From: Mycoemilia scoparia
Lineage: Eukaryota > Kickxellomycota > Kickxellomycetes > Kickxellales > Kickxellaceae
NCBI GenBank assembly: GCA_027575805.1
Contig: JANBPU010000002.1
Span: 124,001-188,000, forward strand
Length of the DNA: 64,000 nt
Direction of reading: 5' to 3'
The translations under genes were made by a program, and so were the position numbers. Of this stretch, positions 36,501 to 49,176 are shown in pieces (the first letter of the stretch is position 1; the number at the start of each line of letters is the position of its first letter). Below the pieces are notes generated by a model, which was not told where the DNA came from, did no database searches, and saw only the letters and a program-made list of their open reading frames with translations.

Positions 36501-37662
36501 CCAGAGTCCTCCTCTGGATCGTCATAAGTATAGTAAGGGTCGTATTCCAACAGCGATACGCACTTGGAAACAATCAATGATAGACTGGATTCGATCTGCA
36601 AAGTATTATGCTTAACAAATGACTCGAGTGCACTCAAACATTCAGATCTCAAGTCGTCATTATCGCCGTCCAAGAATTCCAACAGTTTACTTGTTATTTT
36701 AGAAATATACGGGTCCACGATGACGCTTTCCATGGATGTGATCTCTGCGACTGCCTGTAGATAATAAGTCAACTTTTCAACATCCTGAGGGTTTATGGCT
36801 CTTTCTGATAATAGCTTTAGTGTATTCTCAGCCTCCTCCTTAGGAAGGTATGCAACAAGTTGTATAATTCCAGAAATACTGCTTTTACGGTGGGATGTTG
36901 AGCCATTTTCAAGAGCATCGAGGAGAACAGACTTCACGCGCAATGCTAGATTTTGCTGGTAAGACAACTGCGCGCCAGATAGCTTTAGAATTTGGATAAG
37001 GATCTGCATGTAGTCCGACTGAGCCGTGTCGACTAATTTCTCCTTACTTAGATGCTCTATACCAGACAGCACAGATGGCAAGAGATTGATAGGCAGCGCA
37101 GCAACCTTGCTTGAACTATCCCCAATGCTTTTCAAAACAGCTCTCATGGCATGCCTAGAAGCTACCCTCAGCCTCACTTGCTTTGCAGATGAGTTATCAT
37201 CCATCATGGACATCAGCCGTTCCAGTATCGCCCTCGTATCCGAAGAGCTTTTTCTTGCTAGCTTGGAAAGACTACATTTCGAAATAATATGATTTCATTC
37301 ATAAATAATATGAAATATTGGTTTAGCTTGACACACAATGGCCCCCAAACACTTACCAATCTGTTGCCAACCTTGGCACATCCTGTTCGTTATCACCAAG
37401 TGCCTTTATAAGACCTTCGATAATATTATTTTCATGGCTTTTGACATTGACATTCTCATTGCTGAGGATCTTTTCTAAGTCGTATGCTGCCATGTGACGG
37501 AGGTCAGGGTCCACATTTTCAAGCTGGTATGAATGCGATAAACATACAAAGGGTGGGTAATTATATAGAGTGTGTCAGGATATTGCATTAGCCATTTTGT
37601 ATACTCATTTATACTTAATTCCAAACCTTTTGTAGAATTGCTGTGATGTTCTGTGTAGACAT
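33597..37662 (-). CDS. CAND1: Cullin exchange factor CAND1 (TIP120)
   Basis: HEAT-repeat protein that wraps unneddylated cullin-RBX1 and exchanges substrate receptors of SCF ubiquitin ligases. Four exons: 37662-37627 (12 codons), 37523-37357, 37271-34563, 34461-33597; 1258 residues against 1230 in human. Start MSTQNITAILQK is followed after the first intron by LENVDPDLRHMAAYDLEKIL, aligning with the CAND1 N-terminus. HEAT-like helices run throughout. An acidic insert (about 300-345, DMDVDDDDQNSEDDEYEDDD) sits where CAND1 has its acidic loop. The C-terminal part (from FGRTIGTKFPEQVPKLQDRL on) matches the TIP120 domain. The junction near 34563 regenerates a tryptophan codon (TG|G), which supports the model. 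Confidence 0.93.
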
Positions 37663-38580
37663 ATTTAACTATTTTATACACAAATTTAAGCTATATATGC
37701 CTAGAAGTAATAGTTTACAAACAAAAATAGAGGTATGGTTGGTCAGTTAGTAGACTCTGTGAGGCAATCAATGAATACCACACTGTTTTTTATTGCGTTA
37801 AACACTCCAAATTCTGACACGTAATCATTTACCGTTTCCTAGAAACCTTAAAATCAATGTGAAAAACTAATTCGTGACGTTTAAATAATGTTTTGCTATG
37901 CTGGCTGGAAACGAAAAATGCTGGATCTAGCATTAATACAACCACTTCTCAAGCTAAGCTAGAGCTAGTTTTATGGCAGATCACGGCTTTTGTTTTTAAG
38001 CAAAGTTGGACACAAATATTACACATGAAAGAACTATGTTGCCAAAGAAATGGGATACGCCATATGGATCATAATTATTGAAGGGTATATGATTATAGGT
38101 GCAATCCCAGCCAAATGGATGTCCAGTTTTACTAGTGAACTTTCACCCTTCAAAAATAATCACCCATATAAATAGATGACGCTAGAATTTGTTGATAAGG
38201 CCTCAAGCATTACCCCTTGAATAGCCCACTTACAAGGCTAAAAATGTCACAACTATAGCGTATGCCAGCTTATCTACAACATGGTAAAAGTATTGCTGTG
38301 GATTTTGGTGTGTAGAGTCTTTGGTCTTTGATGTTATACATCGCAAAATTTTGTGTAAAAGACAGTATGCTCTTCGGAGAGTTGTTTTGTCAATCAAAGG
38401 CCAAAAAAGAAAACAAGAATACCTTATTGCTGATCACTAGATTTTCATCTAATGTAATGTGCTTGCGTATTGCCCAACAAAGTTTACTAGGCTTGTCTCT
38501 ATGGATAACAGCTGGCCCTCTCTGGTCATGTACAAATATATCATTTTATTATATATCTTTTAAATATATATACTTTTAAA
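37663..38580. other. Divergent promoter region with one MITE
   Basis: 0.9 kb shared by CAND1 and the succinyl-CoA ligase gene; MITE copy 11 lies in the middle. Confidence 0.5.
38066..38165 (-). mobile_element. MITE family 1, copy 11
   Basis: 100 bp, GGATCATAATTATTGAAGGG left and AATCACCC right, perfect ATAT duplication at 38062-38065 and 38166-38169. Confidence 0.87.
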
Positions 38581-40250
38581 ATGTTCCGACTACTCTCTCG
38601 CCCCGCCAAGCACATTGCAAAGAACGCCAACTTGGTAAGAATACTTGATAGATATATATATATGGATAGAACATACAATAGTTCCGAGCTGACTCCTGGC
38701 TGATTGTTTGGCGATTGAATCATTAGCGTGTTTCCAAGCAGCAGAGCCGCAATCTCAGTATTCATGAGTACCTCTCTGCCGACCTACTTTCAAAGGCCGG
38801 CGTCAAGGTTCCCAAAGGTGTTGTAGCCACGACTGCAGAGGAGGCCTTTCAGTCCGCCAAAAGCTTCGGTAAGTATATTTTTGATATATCGTATAGCCCA
38901 CCGACTTTTCGCCATCCACGGACTATGTGCAGGATCCTCATATTGTCAGAGCTAAATACAGATAACGGCATACTTACCAATGCACTCTCTATTTTCTCTG
39001 TAGGCGACCGCGATGTTGTTATCAAGGCACAAGTCTTGGCAGGAGGCCGTGGAAAGGGTACTTTTGATAGCGGACTCAAAGGCGGTGTTAAGCTTGCATC
39101 CACGTAAGTAGCTCATTGCTTGACATGAATAGCCATGTATCAAGATCGCCAAACATCACATGGAATATATTTATAGTTGCATTACAAAGACTAAACAAAG
39201 CTGTTTCTACAAAAACCTTATAGTCCTGAGCAAGTTCGGTCTTTTGCTGAAAAGATGCTTGGACACAAGCTTATTACCAAGCAGACTGGTGCCCATGGAA
39301 AGATCTGCAACAAAGTGTTCATCGTTGAAAGAAAGTACGTTCGCCACGAGTACTACTTTGCCATCTTGATGGACCGTCAGACCCAGGGTCCCGTCATTGT
39401 TGCCAGTAACCAGGGTGGTATGGACATTGAATCAGTTGCTGCTGAGAGCCCAGACGCCATACTGACACTTCCCGTTGATATCAACACTGGTCTTTCTCGT
39501 GAGGCAGCCTCTCAGTTGGCTGAAAAGCTTGGTTTTGCCGGAAAAGCCCACGGCGAGGCCGTCGACACTATGCTCAAGCTATACGCCCTATTTATTGAGA
39601 AAGATGCTACACAGATAGAAATCAATCCTCTTGTCGAAACATCTGAAAACGAAGTCATGTGTATGGATGCCAAGTTTGGATTTGATGACAACGCTCACTT
39701 CCGTCAGAAGGATGTTGTTGCTCTTCGCGACCCCACCCAAGAAGACGCTCGTGAGGTCCAGGCTGAAAAGTGGGATCTCAACTACATTGGCCTTGATGGA
39801 CAGATTGGCTGTCTTGTAAACGGCGCTGGACTTGCCATGTCCACGATGGACATCATCAAGCTCCACGGGGGTGAGCCCGCCAACTTCTTGGACGTTGGTG
39901 GCAGCGCCACAACCAAGCAGATCACTGAGGCCTTCAAGCTCATCAGCTCTGACAAGGGAGTTTCTGCCGTCCTTGTCAACATTTTTGGCGGTATTATGCG
40001 TTGCGATGTTGTTGCACAGGGTATCATTGATGCCGTAAAAGAGCTTGGCCTAAAGATCCCTCTGGTTGTCCGTCTTCAGGGTACCAATGTAGAAGCCGGA
40101 AAGGCTCTTCTTCGTGACTCTGGTATCTCCACTTTCCCCGAAGATGATCTTGACAAGGCTGCTGCTCTAGTTGTCAAGCTGAGCAAGATCACGACCCTGG
40201 CTCATGATGCTGGGCTCGATGTCAAGCTTTCCCAGAGTGCCAATGTATAG
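38581..40250 (+). CDS. LSC2: Succinyl-CoA ligase beta subunit, mitochondrial
   Basis: TCA-cycle enzyme: succinyl-CoA plus NDP and phosphate gives succinate, CoA and NTP, with the alpha subunit. Four exons: 38581-38634, 38727-38868, 39004-39103, 39224-40250; 440 residues. The N-terminal about 25 residues ([20 protein letters not shown]) form a basic presequence, and mature protein begins near NLSIHEYLS. An ATP-grasp domain carries [13 protein letters not shown] with GLKGGV. The ligase half shows [26 protein letters not shown] and [12 protein letters not shown], all standard. Phases close (1, 2 at introns). Codon use is biased to C-ending codons, as expected for a highly expressed gene. ADP or GDP preference cannot be read from the sequence. 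Confidence 0.96.
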
Positions 40251-40474
40251 ATCAAAGCATTGATAATCATCGTACAAATGCACATACAAACATACATCTA
40301 CGTTTCCAGTAGGCTCTTTACGGGGAGATATTTACCAGCACATGATTAGACATAAATGCCCTTTCTTTTTATCAAACACCAAGTGACTTGACAATATAAT
40401 AATTACAATAATAAAATAATGATATATTTATATCTGACATGCTAAAAGTAAGAGTGAATTTTTGTTTTTGGGAA

Positions 40475-41133
40475 TTATTCAAAAAGCTGGCCATACTTTG
40501 ATGCACTTTGAACCAATTTTTCGTAAGCCTCAAGATCTATTTTCCAAACATAGTCAGCATTTTATGGTTAGTCTATAATCTTGCTGTTGGCGGTATTGTC
40601 ATTAGAAGCAATATATTGAGTATCCTTACTAAAGTTTTCGCCAAAATCGGCAGACCAATATGCACGTAAAGATGAATCCTGCTGCACCTGACCGATTATT
40701 TCAACATATGGAGTTCCAAGGATACATTCCTAACAATAGTCATATACATATATATATATATATATATTCATTATACATGACATACAAAATTTATCATTCC
40801 GTGGGTTTAAAATACATTGGAATTACTTACTGGCGAGAGGTGCACATTGACTTTCCCCTTATCAGAAGCTTCTATGACAGCGGTTGAGCCCTGACTCTAC
40901 CACATGGACATATGTTTATAAACCATTTGTTATATCATTGAAAATACGCAACCAAGGCTGGCTATAGACAAAATAATTTCACCCTATGCAATCTCCAAGG
41001 CGCATAATTTTCTGACCTTAGAGCTTGAATAAAGCAATCATACCTGTAAAACTTTACCAACAAGCCTGACGGTCCTTCCGGAATAATTTGGCAAAAGTGA
41101 AGAATTTACTCTTGCTGTTGTAGGTGCTTCCAT
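40475..41133 (-). CDS. RFA3: Replication protein A small subunit (RPA14)
   Basis: Smallest subunit of the heterotrimeric ssDNA-binding protein. Four exons: 41133-41044, 40896-40831, 40729-40630, 40536-40475; 105 residues. One OB fold: RVNSSLLPNYSGRTVRLVGK at the start, a middle strand TAVIEASDKGKVNVHLSP, then TPYVEIIGQVQQDSSLRAY and FGENFNLEAYEKLVQSASKY. This matches the RPA3 family pattern (VEVIGxV..D.SLxA....FG..FD) and usual length (about 110-120). The last junction (TTT A|AT CTT) is required to restore the FGxxFxLxxY motif; the unspliced frame stops before it. Too small and too split to be seen as a single open frame. Confidence 0.9.
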
Positions 41134-41373
41134 TTCGTGAGTTTATATAGAACGAATGTGGTGTGTAAATTTAAAGCTTTTAAGGAACAATGGTAATATT
41201 AATGACAGCAAAAACAAAGAGGCAATCCAAGCATTTTAGACCTTAAGCAAACATAAAATAGAGCTTGAGGCAATCTTGTGGATTGCTATTATTTTGGCGT
41301 ATAATTTGATATAATCAAGAAATTATAAGACACGTTTGAGATGCGTGTGTGCTTTGGGCATGGCGGGACTCAA

Positions 41374-41398
41374 CCACACACACACACACGCACACACA
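41374..41398. repeat. CA microsatellite
   Basis: Interrupted run of about twelve CA units. Confidence 0.8.
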
Positions 41399-43486
41399 GT
41401 ATCTTTTGTAAAACCTAAATACTTGTAGTCTGTGTTGTTATCATAAAACAGATGACAAAATCTACACTTCAAAAGGCAGTGAAGTCTGTTGGGGAAATCA
41501 GAGCTGATCTAATCAAAAAAAGCCACTAAACCAACCTGCCATTAATAATAATACACGCAGGGGCATGTGTGAGCACCACAGACAGATGATATCGCTGATT
41601 GAAAACAACCCAGGAATCTTGAAGCATCAGTCATGGCAACACAAGGGAAAATATTTGTTGCACATACTAGCACCTGGGAAATTGAAATGGACCAACGCGC
41701 AGCAGGTTTGGCCTGCAACTATAGTTGATAAGAATTCCAGAGAATGGCAAACAATGTGGCGAAATTTTACTTGTTGCCAAACAAAAGGCGGGAAGTGTGG
41801 AAGTCTTTCGGCCAAAAAGGCAAAGTTCCATAGTCAACGATGTCATTTGACAGGGCAGGTTTTAGTCTAGCCTATAACGTAAATTTGATGATGTCTACAG
41901 TCATTGAACACAGATGTAGCGAGATTGAGCGAATAGTTAATAGATATGGGCACATAGGCATTAAGAAGGCAAGGCCCATTAGGGCTCGACTGACAACACT
42001 AAGATTTCTGGCAAGGAGCCGAGGATGCGCATGATGGAAGTGAAAGGCAGAAGTCAGGCATGGCAAGGGGGCTTGGCGGAAAAAGCATGGCGCATATTGC
42101 AAAGAGGATTCACACCAGAAAAGGATAGAATGATAGACATCAACAAAGAAGGCAATAAATGGCCAACATGTTCAAAGACGGACCACTAATTGAAGGCAGA
42201 TTTATAAGCATGAGGGAGCGCGGGGCCAGGAAGCCAAGTGTTGACTTGGTTAACATCGAGCAACCATGCATCGGAGAGTGGCTGGTGAAATTAATGGTAT
42301 TGGTGCTGGGGCGGTGCGATGCCTTAAATTGTCAAGCCAATATTCCAGACGCAAAGAGATCTGCAGCACAGAGTTACAATTATACGCCTGTCTCGAAGAT
42401 GGCAGGAGAGGAGCCTGTGGATAAAGCAGGCATTAAAAGGCTCTGTTGGAAGGCCGTGATTGGTGCTTAGGACGGATAATCTTGACAATGATATCATGGG
42501 CAAAGGGGGGAATGGTTTCTGTAAGCATCAAATGTGCCTAGTTCTTGGGCCCGCTTGGCGGGGCGGATTCTGTTTTGATGGGTGGGGTGTAAATATTGAG
42601 CGACAGTTCTTTGGCGCATGATAGGGTTTGTAATAGACTGTATGTGAGTGTGTGACGCTTTCGGCGGAAAAGGCGGCAAGGTCGGACAGTGGAGAGATTA
42701 AAGAAAATATTGCAGCACCAAAGGCCCAATAGCATGCGCCCAGCAGGACTTTCCCAGTTTCTTTACTTCATTTGGGGCTCTATATGCGTGGATGGGGTCA
42801 AATAGACAGTCAGATAAAAGGCAAATTTTTTACGCAGCTGTGTGTGAGTCCTGTGATAAACAAAGGGGGTTGGGTCGACATGGGGAGTGGTTGTGACTCG
42901 GGGTGCCATCGAATAGCAAAAGCGGCAGTTACACCAAAGAAAGGCTAGTATACGGCTTTTAATAACGATATTATTAGCAAAATATTATTGTTGTTCTGGG
43001 TTGGAGTGGAAAGGCGCCCTACACTGACCAATTTGGTACCAGTGCTGTGCGTGTGAAATCGATTGATTACGGGTGTGGATGATGACCGGCTGCTGTCTTT
43101 GCCTGCAGAAATGTGTGTGGCAGGCTCAAAGAAGATCTTCAACCCGTAGCAGCCAATCACACACGGAAAGCACATCACACCAGGCAAACACAATAGCGCC
43201 GAGAATAGTGGAGTAACCCAATGGAACATCTAGCAGGAATTTTTTCAGTGCAGTTGGTGCAATACAAACAATAATCAACTTTTCCAATATTGCCATTCAG
43301 ATGGGGCGCTGGACCAAAGAGACTCTGCATTTTATCAGCTGCTGGCATTTAGCCTCCCACTATATCAGACAATTATCAATGTATGACTATTTTGCCATTA
43401 TCTTCTCAAACTTTCGGGTTGCTAACCCACCCGACCACCCATTTTTAAGACAGCGCTGCTCTATCTGCTAGGCAATTTATACTTTC

Positions 43487-43493
43487 TATAAAA
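43487..43493 (+). promoter_or_regulatory. Possible TATA box of the cyclin gene
   Basis: TATAAAA 363 bp before the ATG; it would imply a long 5' UTR that includes the ACC microsatellite. Tentative. Confidence 0.3.
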
Positions 43494-43656
43494 GCCTCCA
43501 AAGCCCTTCAGCCCGATATTAATTATTATTACTTTCACCAAAAATGAGCATCTGCTTGCTCCTTTAATGTTGTTATAAATCTTTGATAACCCGCCTCATT
43601 TACTTGCCTGTCTCTGACTTTTATCCAACATTCGCTCTTTCTATACCCTTACTACA

Positions 43657-43691
43657 ACCACCACCACCACCACCACCACCACCACCACCAC
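43657..43691. repeat. ACC microsatellite
   Basis: About eleven ACC units, lying roughly 165 bp before the cyclin ATG, probably in its 5' UTR. Confidence 0.85.
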
Positions 43692-43855
43692 AATCAGTGT
43701 ATAATTTGTGTCTGGGAACCAACCAATTAACAATAACCTAAACACACAACTATATATATATATATTCAAAAACGGTTTTTACAACAATTGCTCTCTAGCT
43801 TAATACACTTTACAAAGTTTACTATAACTACTACCACTTATCCACACCACATTGA

Positions 43856-45112
43856 ATGCTTTGCACGTTTGACCCGTCACAGCTAATACACCACAATAAT
43901 TCAATCTCAATTCCTTCGGACAGCCAAATATCTTGTGCAAAAAGTATTGTCAATGAACCATTGCGCCAAGCTATGACCAGTCTCGTACATACAACCAACT
44001 ATGCTATCCATTCAGCACCAGTGCAACAGCTGGCTGATATGTCATCCAAAGTAATGCGGATACTTTGGACCCCAGACACACAAAACAAGGCGGCCGAATC
44101 ATCGCTTCAATACTTTCGCAGCTTTTGCGAAGGTTTGTTCAAGGCAACCCAGCTTTCAGCATCAGTGATAGTTCTCGCCTTGTTTTATGTTCGAAGATTC
44201 AAGTTCAGACATCCAAAATTATATGCTGGAGCAGGAAGCGAATATCGCATGTTTACAGTATCCTTGATGCTTGCTAGCAAGTATCTTGAAGACAACACAT
44301 TCACAACTAAAACATGGTCCGAGGTCAGCGAGATACCAGCCGGCCAGCTGGCCATTATGCAACGCGAGTTTCTTGTTGTCATTGACCACAGGTTGTCAAT
44401 AACCAATACGGAATATGAGAACTGGATTACCCAGCTGGACTTGATTGCTTTCTCAAATAGCAATTCCCAGCCAAATGCATCCAAACAGGTGGCATCAAGA
44501 CTTGGCTGCCATCAAGCCATTCCTTATATAACACCACCAACATCGCCACATGGCTTGCAAACATCGAATTCACGGAGACGTTCATGGTACCCAGAAGAAT
44601 GCCAGGTTGTGCCAAGTCCATCGGCAACTAGCTTTGATTCTTATGAATCAGCATCATCGGATGTATTTGATAGCTACCACCACCATGGCGTTGCCATCAA
44701 TTGCAGCAACGATGCCAAAAGACAGCGTGTTAGCTATTCTCGAGCAGCAAAAACCACCACCAACGTTACTGCTGCTACCACAAGCGCAATTCTATCAACA
44801 TGCGCTGGAACGGCGCCAGCCGTCATTATGCCTTCCCTCCCTACTACAAGCAGCAACAAGCAATTTGCAATGTCGATGGCATATTGTCCAAATGCCAGCC
44901 AAGCCATGATTGGTAACGATAGCAGAATGGTGGTGGTATCTCAACAGCAGCAGCGCCAATTCGTAGCGACATCTCCTCCATACTCAATTGGTAGCATCAA
45001 CCAGCACCTTTGCCTTCCAAGCTTCCCAAGCCTATTCAGAACGGCGCTTGACAAGTCGTTTGTGCCACAGGTGTACTCTTTGGTAACACATTCGACTCCT
45101 GGCTACTATTAA
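43856..45112 (+). CDS. Pcl-type (Pho80-like) cyclin
   Basis: Partner of a Pho85-type CDK in cell-cycle, polarity or nutrient signalling. Intronless, 418 residues. The cyclin box spans about residues 75-195: ASVIVLALFYVRRFKFRHPK, then RMFTVSLMLASKYLEDNTFT, TWSEVSEIPAGQLAIMQREF and LVVIDHRLSITNTEYENW. The ASKYLEDNTFTTKTWSE run is diagnostic for the Pcl1/Pcl2/Pcl9 branch rather than mitotic or transcriptional cyclins. The C-terminal half is low-complexity, rich in Ser, Thr, Ala and Gln, with a likely nuclear basic patch (AKRQRVSYSRAAK). Upstream DNA is unusually long. I did not find PEST-like boundaries sharp enough to claim. Confidence 0.88.
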   Translation: MLCTFDPSQLIHHNNSISIPSDSQISCAKSIVNEPLRQAMTSLVHTTNYAIHSAPVQQLADMSSKVMRILWTPDTQNKAAESSLQYFRSFCEGLFKATQLSASVIVLALFYVRRFKFRHPKLYAGAGSEYRMFTVSLMLASKYLEDNTFTTKTWSEVSEIPAGQLAIMQREFLVVIDHRLSITNTEYENWITQLDLIAFSNSNSQPNASKQVASRLGCHQAIPYITPPTSPHGLQTSNSRRRSWYPEECQVVPSPSATSFDSYESASSDVFDSYHHHGVAINCSNDAKRQRVSYSRAAKTTTNVTAATTSAILSTCAGTAPAVIMPSLPTTSSNKQFAMSMAYCPNASQAMIGNDSRMVVVSQQQQRQFVATSPPYSIGSINQHLCLPSFPSLFRTALDKSFVPQVYSLVTHSTPGYY

Positions 45113-46242
45113 TAACAACAACAATAATGATAATAATACCGTGTACACTATTCCACCACCCATTATATTACAACACTTCCCTCCGCTACACACACCCTAA
45201 TTCACAGGCAAAAATGCCACATGGATGGGATCTTATTCACACCACACACGCATTTTTGCACCAGTGCTGTACTGACAAATCTCTCCCTCCCCCTCTCTTC
45301 TACCTTGGCATACCATAATTAAACTTTTGCAAATACTTTTCAACTTACTTGTACAGTGTAAAAATAAAATGATTTTCAGCACCTGCAACCCCAAAAATGC
45401 ACTTCATAATCAGCCGTATCGCTCATGGTCACATTATTAATATCTTTGTATCAGTGGGAACCGCCATTATCAGTAGCAGAATGTATCATGGCAACCAACC
45501 ACAGTGGCAATATCTGCGCAATAAGAATAGTGCGTATAACGCATATTCAGCAGGGTCTTTCTTGGTCTCCTCCTCCTCCTCTCCAACAGCCCTTGTATCT
45601 CTCTGAATGGGTGGCGTGGTACACCACCCAATGAGCTGATGTATGTGGCCGCCAATACTAAGAATCGCACAATACAGCAATCGATTTTTCTATTGTGTGT
45701 GGGGAGATTGAAAAGGATATCTTATCAGCAGAGAGCCATGTGTGTAAGCAGCCCAAGCGAGGTTGTGCTGTGGCTATTATCTGGGTTTGTGTAAGGATGC
45801 GTGGTGGCCATTTGGCATGGCTTCACAAATGAGGCCATCTGCACCATCAGTCCATCTCTGTGTGAACAGCCCTTATTAAACTACTATTGTTGTTGTTTTA
45901 TTACATAGCTTTGCGCAATCACAGCCAATTTGCACTCTGGTGGCTTTGCCCTCGATGCAAATGGCCTGGGATGTGCAGCACCAGTTTCTGTCTGTGGTGT
46001 TATTACAGCCCAAACTGTTCGACTGACACACAGCCATCATGCCAACGGCCCAAACCAGGAATCTCCACAATGTCACCTCCAGCCCACACGCTGGCTTTAG
46101 TGTTTCCAGGTCGGTTTTAATTGGCATTCAGGACCGCGCACACAAACGGCATAATCCCAATCGAGGCCCATAAAGTGGCAAAGCGTCGCTTCCCATTGTT
46201 TTGCTTCCACCCAGCGAGTGACTTTGCGATACTGACCAGCAT

Positions 46243-46378
46243 ACGACGGAGTCTCCTCTAAAGGGTACTATGTTATTCCCTTGGATGCTAGCCAATCGCC
46301 ACTGGGCTCCATCTAAAATGTATGGGCATGGGCTGATTTGCTGTGAGTGTGCGAGGGTATCATATCAATAGCATTGCC
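46243..46378 (-). mobile_element. MITE family 2, copy 3 (diverged)
   Basis: Reverse orientation: GTCTCCTCTAAAGGGTACT and TGCTAGCCAATCGCCACTGG match the complement of copies 2 and 4, and GCATTGCC closes the right end, followed by ATGT. The left boundary is diverged and approximate. Confidence 0.6.
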
Positions 46379-46408
46379 ATGTACGTATGCTAGGGACATA
46401 CAACACAT

Positions 46409-46446
46409 GGCCGCTCTCCGCCAAAAGGGAACAGACTACTGATGCC
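46409..46446. mobile_element. Possible ends-only family-2 derivative
   Basis: 38 bp containing GGCCGCTCTCCGCCAAAAGG joined directly to GACTACTGATGCC, that is, both family-2 ends with the interior missing. No matching 4-bp duplication, so this is tentative. Confidence 0.35.
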
Positions 46447-46694
46447 AGGCAAATGTAGTATTCTGTTGGTGGCGGTGGTAATTATTGCACATGTGTCTTC
46501 AATGTTGATGCCCAGCATTCCATGCTTATTTGCCATTACCAGAATAGTAGATTCACAGCGATTCCAACCTTTTTGTCATCCTGCAATGGCGGCTGGGACA
46601 CACTGACAAACAGGATCTAGAGTCAAAACATAAACAGCCATTCTGGTAATAAAGCGGCGGCGTGCCAATTTGGAATGGTTGGCAGCACACACTT

Positions 46695-46800
46695 GAGTGA
46701 TTATTTTTGAAGGGCTAAGCTTTACTAATTTCAACTTGCATATTGGTCACCATATATTCTCATTGATAACAATAGTTTAGCCCTTCAAAAATAACTGCCC
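46695..46800. mobile_element. MITE family 1 (subfamily B), copy 12
   Basis: 106 bp, GAGTGATTATTTTTGAAGGG left, ATAACTGCCC right, perfect ACTT duplication at 46691-46694 and 46801-46804. This non-TA, non-TTAA duplication is informative for the family. Confidence 0.88.
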
Positions 46801-48084
46801 ACTTGAGCACCGCAGCAAAATAAAGGTTTAATTCTTTTTTACTACCAATGCGCTACTGCTGCTTCTGCTACTACTGCCACTGCTATTGTAGCTAATAGTG
46901 CCAGTGGTCGTGGTAATGGCAGCTGGCAAGGCATATTGCAAGATGTCACAAGCAGTCGAAAGTGAGCTAGACTATGCTCTTGATACGTTCCTACAAGCTT
47001 GGTTCATAGGCCATGCGTTTCCGGCTGATATCAGAGAGGTTGTTTTGGCACAGTTTCAGAGGAGACTGTGTCGCATCCGTATGCTCTACAGGTTGCTTGC
47101 TTGCTTGCTATCGCCTGTGTCCTGGCAGTGTATGTAGATCAGGCATTTTATTATTCCTGGGGAGGCTGCCCATGCCACACACACACACACACACCAGAAG
47201 GCCTTGACAATGTATGTATGTGTGCGTAGATGCCCTAACCATCCCACAATCGCATCTCCAATCCATCAGGCCATTGGCATTGGGACCTGAGAATAACTCG
47301 GGAACAATGCAAAACAATTGAATCTTGAAAATGTCACACCTCGTCTTGTCTTTGCTGACGGTGTGATATACTTGCTTGGGGATGGATATTCGTGTGACAC
47401 TGGTGGTTGCAAAAGGCCCACAAGCAAGTAGTTAGTGCTCAATGGAGATCCGCCATCCTCTTCTATTCGAACCTACTGCCATCGCTGGAAAGCGTTAGTA
47501 ATCGCTGGTTGAATACAGTCACAAGCGACAAGCCATCGCGCCCCAAAGAATGCCTCTACACACACACTATCAGATGCCTGCATGAACAGCAATAAGGCTT
47601 CCTGAATAATGGTAAACATGATAATATTAAAAATGTATATAGACGCATATGCCATCGGCCATTAAGTATAGGCTGGCTGTTTGCAGTGCATGGTGCCAAG
47701 AAGATCAGCTGAATCCAAAAGGCTGCTTTTCGCCTGGCCCTTTTTTGGACAGAGCTTTTTAATCTGAACAACAGGCGCTGGAGAGAAACAGTATAGCGGC
47801 TCCCCTTCTCTCTGTGTGGATGTGTGGGTGGGCAGATGGAAATCTCGCCATACATCCATGCTTGCATAATCAAACAACAATAGTAACAATGTGTGGCCCC
47901 ATTTCACTCTTTCCTCTTTTTCTTCTATTTAAACACCCGCGCCGAATGCCAGTCAGTGGTGGCAGCTAGCTGCCTGGCTGGCTTGTTTTCTGGCTCTCCC
48001 CACACACACATACCCATGATCGTAATCCTGCCGTGAGTAGCAGGTGATTTTCTAGTCTTGCAACTCACCATGCCATTCTATGCA

Positions 48085-48136
48085 TTACTACTACTACTAC
48101 TACTACTACTACTATTATTATTATTATTATTATTGG
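48085..48136. repeat. ACT/ATT compound microsatellite
   Basis: About eleven ACT units passing into ATT units. Confidence 0.85.
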
Positions 48137-48580
48137 TTTTATTATTATTGTTGCAGAAAAAGGAATCACTGTTGTATTGCAAGGCAACATGCCAGTACCA
48201 CTTATTAATTTCAAAGACACACACACACATATATTCGCAGATCTCGTCTTTCCAGTTATCTTCCTACACACAACACGCACTTTAATTGCCATAATAAGGC
48301 CAATCGCAACAAAGCACAAAACGTCATTGTTAGTTATTTTGGCATTAATCTCAATCTGCTTTGCATTTCAATAGCAAGAAGGATGCTTTCTCTTTTGAGC
48401 CTAGTTGCATCTTGTTTTATGCAAACATCGACTATTCTATAGAAATTCAATATTTATGTATGTGTGGATGGGCGTGTCTGCATTGCCCACTATATTCAAC
48501 AGGAGAACCTTCCAAATCCGTGTCTCTCATTCTGGTGGCAATTTAAGGATGGTGAGGCTGTTGCGCTTCACAAGGCTTTA

Positions 48581-48650
48581 GACAACAAAATGGGTCCTCA
48601 GGAGCTGCACATGTAATGGGCGGTGATTGGGCCGAATATGTTCACCATCT
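48581..48650. repeat. Family-3 dispersed repeat fragment
   Basis: AAAATGGGTCCTCAGGAGCT matches the fragment near 12443. Boundaries not defined. Confidence 0.35.
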
Positions 48651-49176
48651 ATGAATGGGCCATTTCATCATAAATAACATTATTCTATTTATTATTATTA
48701 TTAACAGTGGCATGGTAGCGACGATGGTGATGATGATGATAAGTTGCTGATGAACGCCATCATCGCCAATACCAATATTATAAAGCACATGTTGATTTTG
48801 TTTCATTGTAGCGGACAGAAGATCTTCTTGTCTTTTCCTATTGTCTCTGCATTCATCCACCAGCATCACTTAATTATGAATATTAATATGTCCCAGATAA
48901 CTGGAGTTCATAGTGATCTGTCTATAAATGTATTGAACACCACATAAAGATGCTTGTGGCGGATTCAAACTGACACCCAAAGCGCATTCTTCTGCATACA
49001 AAAACACAGCCGCAGGGCACAAAAATGGCTAAAGACTTGTGAGTCTGTATTATCTTTTCAGTGGTTGGCTCGACTCTATATGCATTGGCATCGGCTGCGC
49101 GTATTTTTCCTGCCATATTTCCCTTGTTACCACACAATGCCATCTCTCTCCCCCTATCTTCCTTCCACCAGTAATT

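Larger units (their letters stand above)
41134..43855. other. Long divergent regulatory region
   Basis: 2.7 kb upstream of both RPA3 and the Pcl-like cyclin, without a supported gene. Contains a CA repeat (41374-41398) and an ACC repeat (43657-43691). A TATAAAA occurs at 43487. Short open frames lack similarity. The length suggests an extended control region for the cyclin gene. Confidence 0.45.

Noticed and set aside
41565..42470. Plus-strand frames of about 100 codons between RPA3 and the cyclin
   Set aside because: No similarity, no splice-supported extension and no conserved motif.
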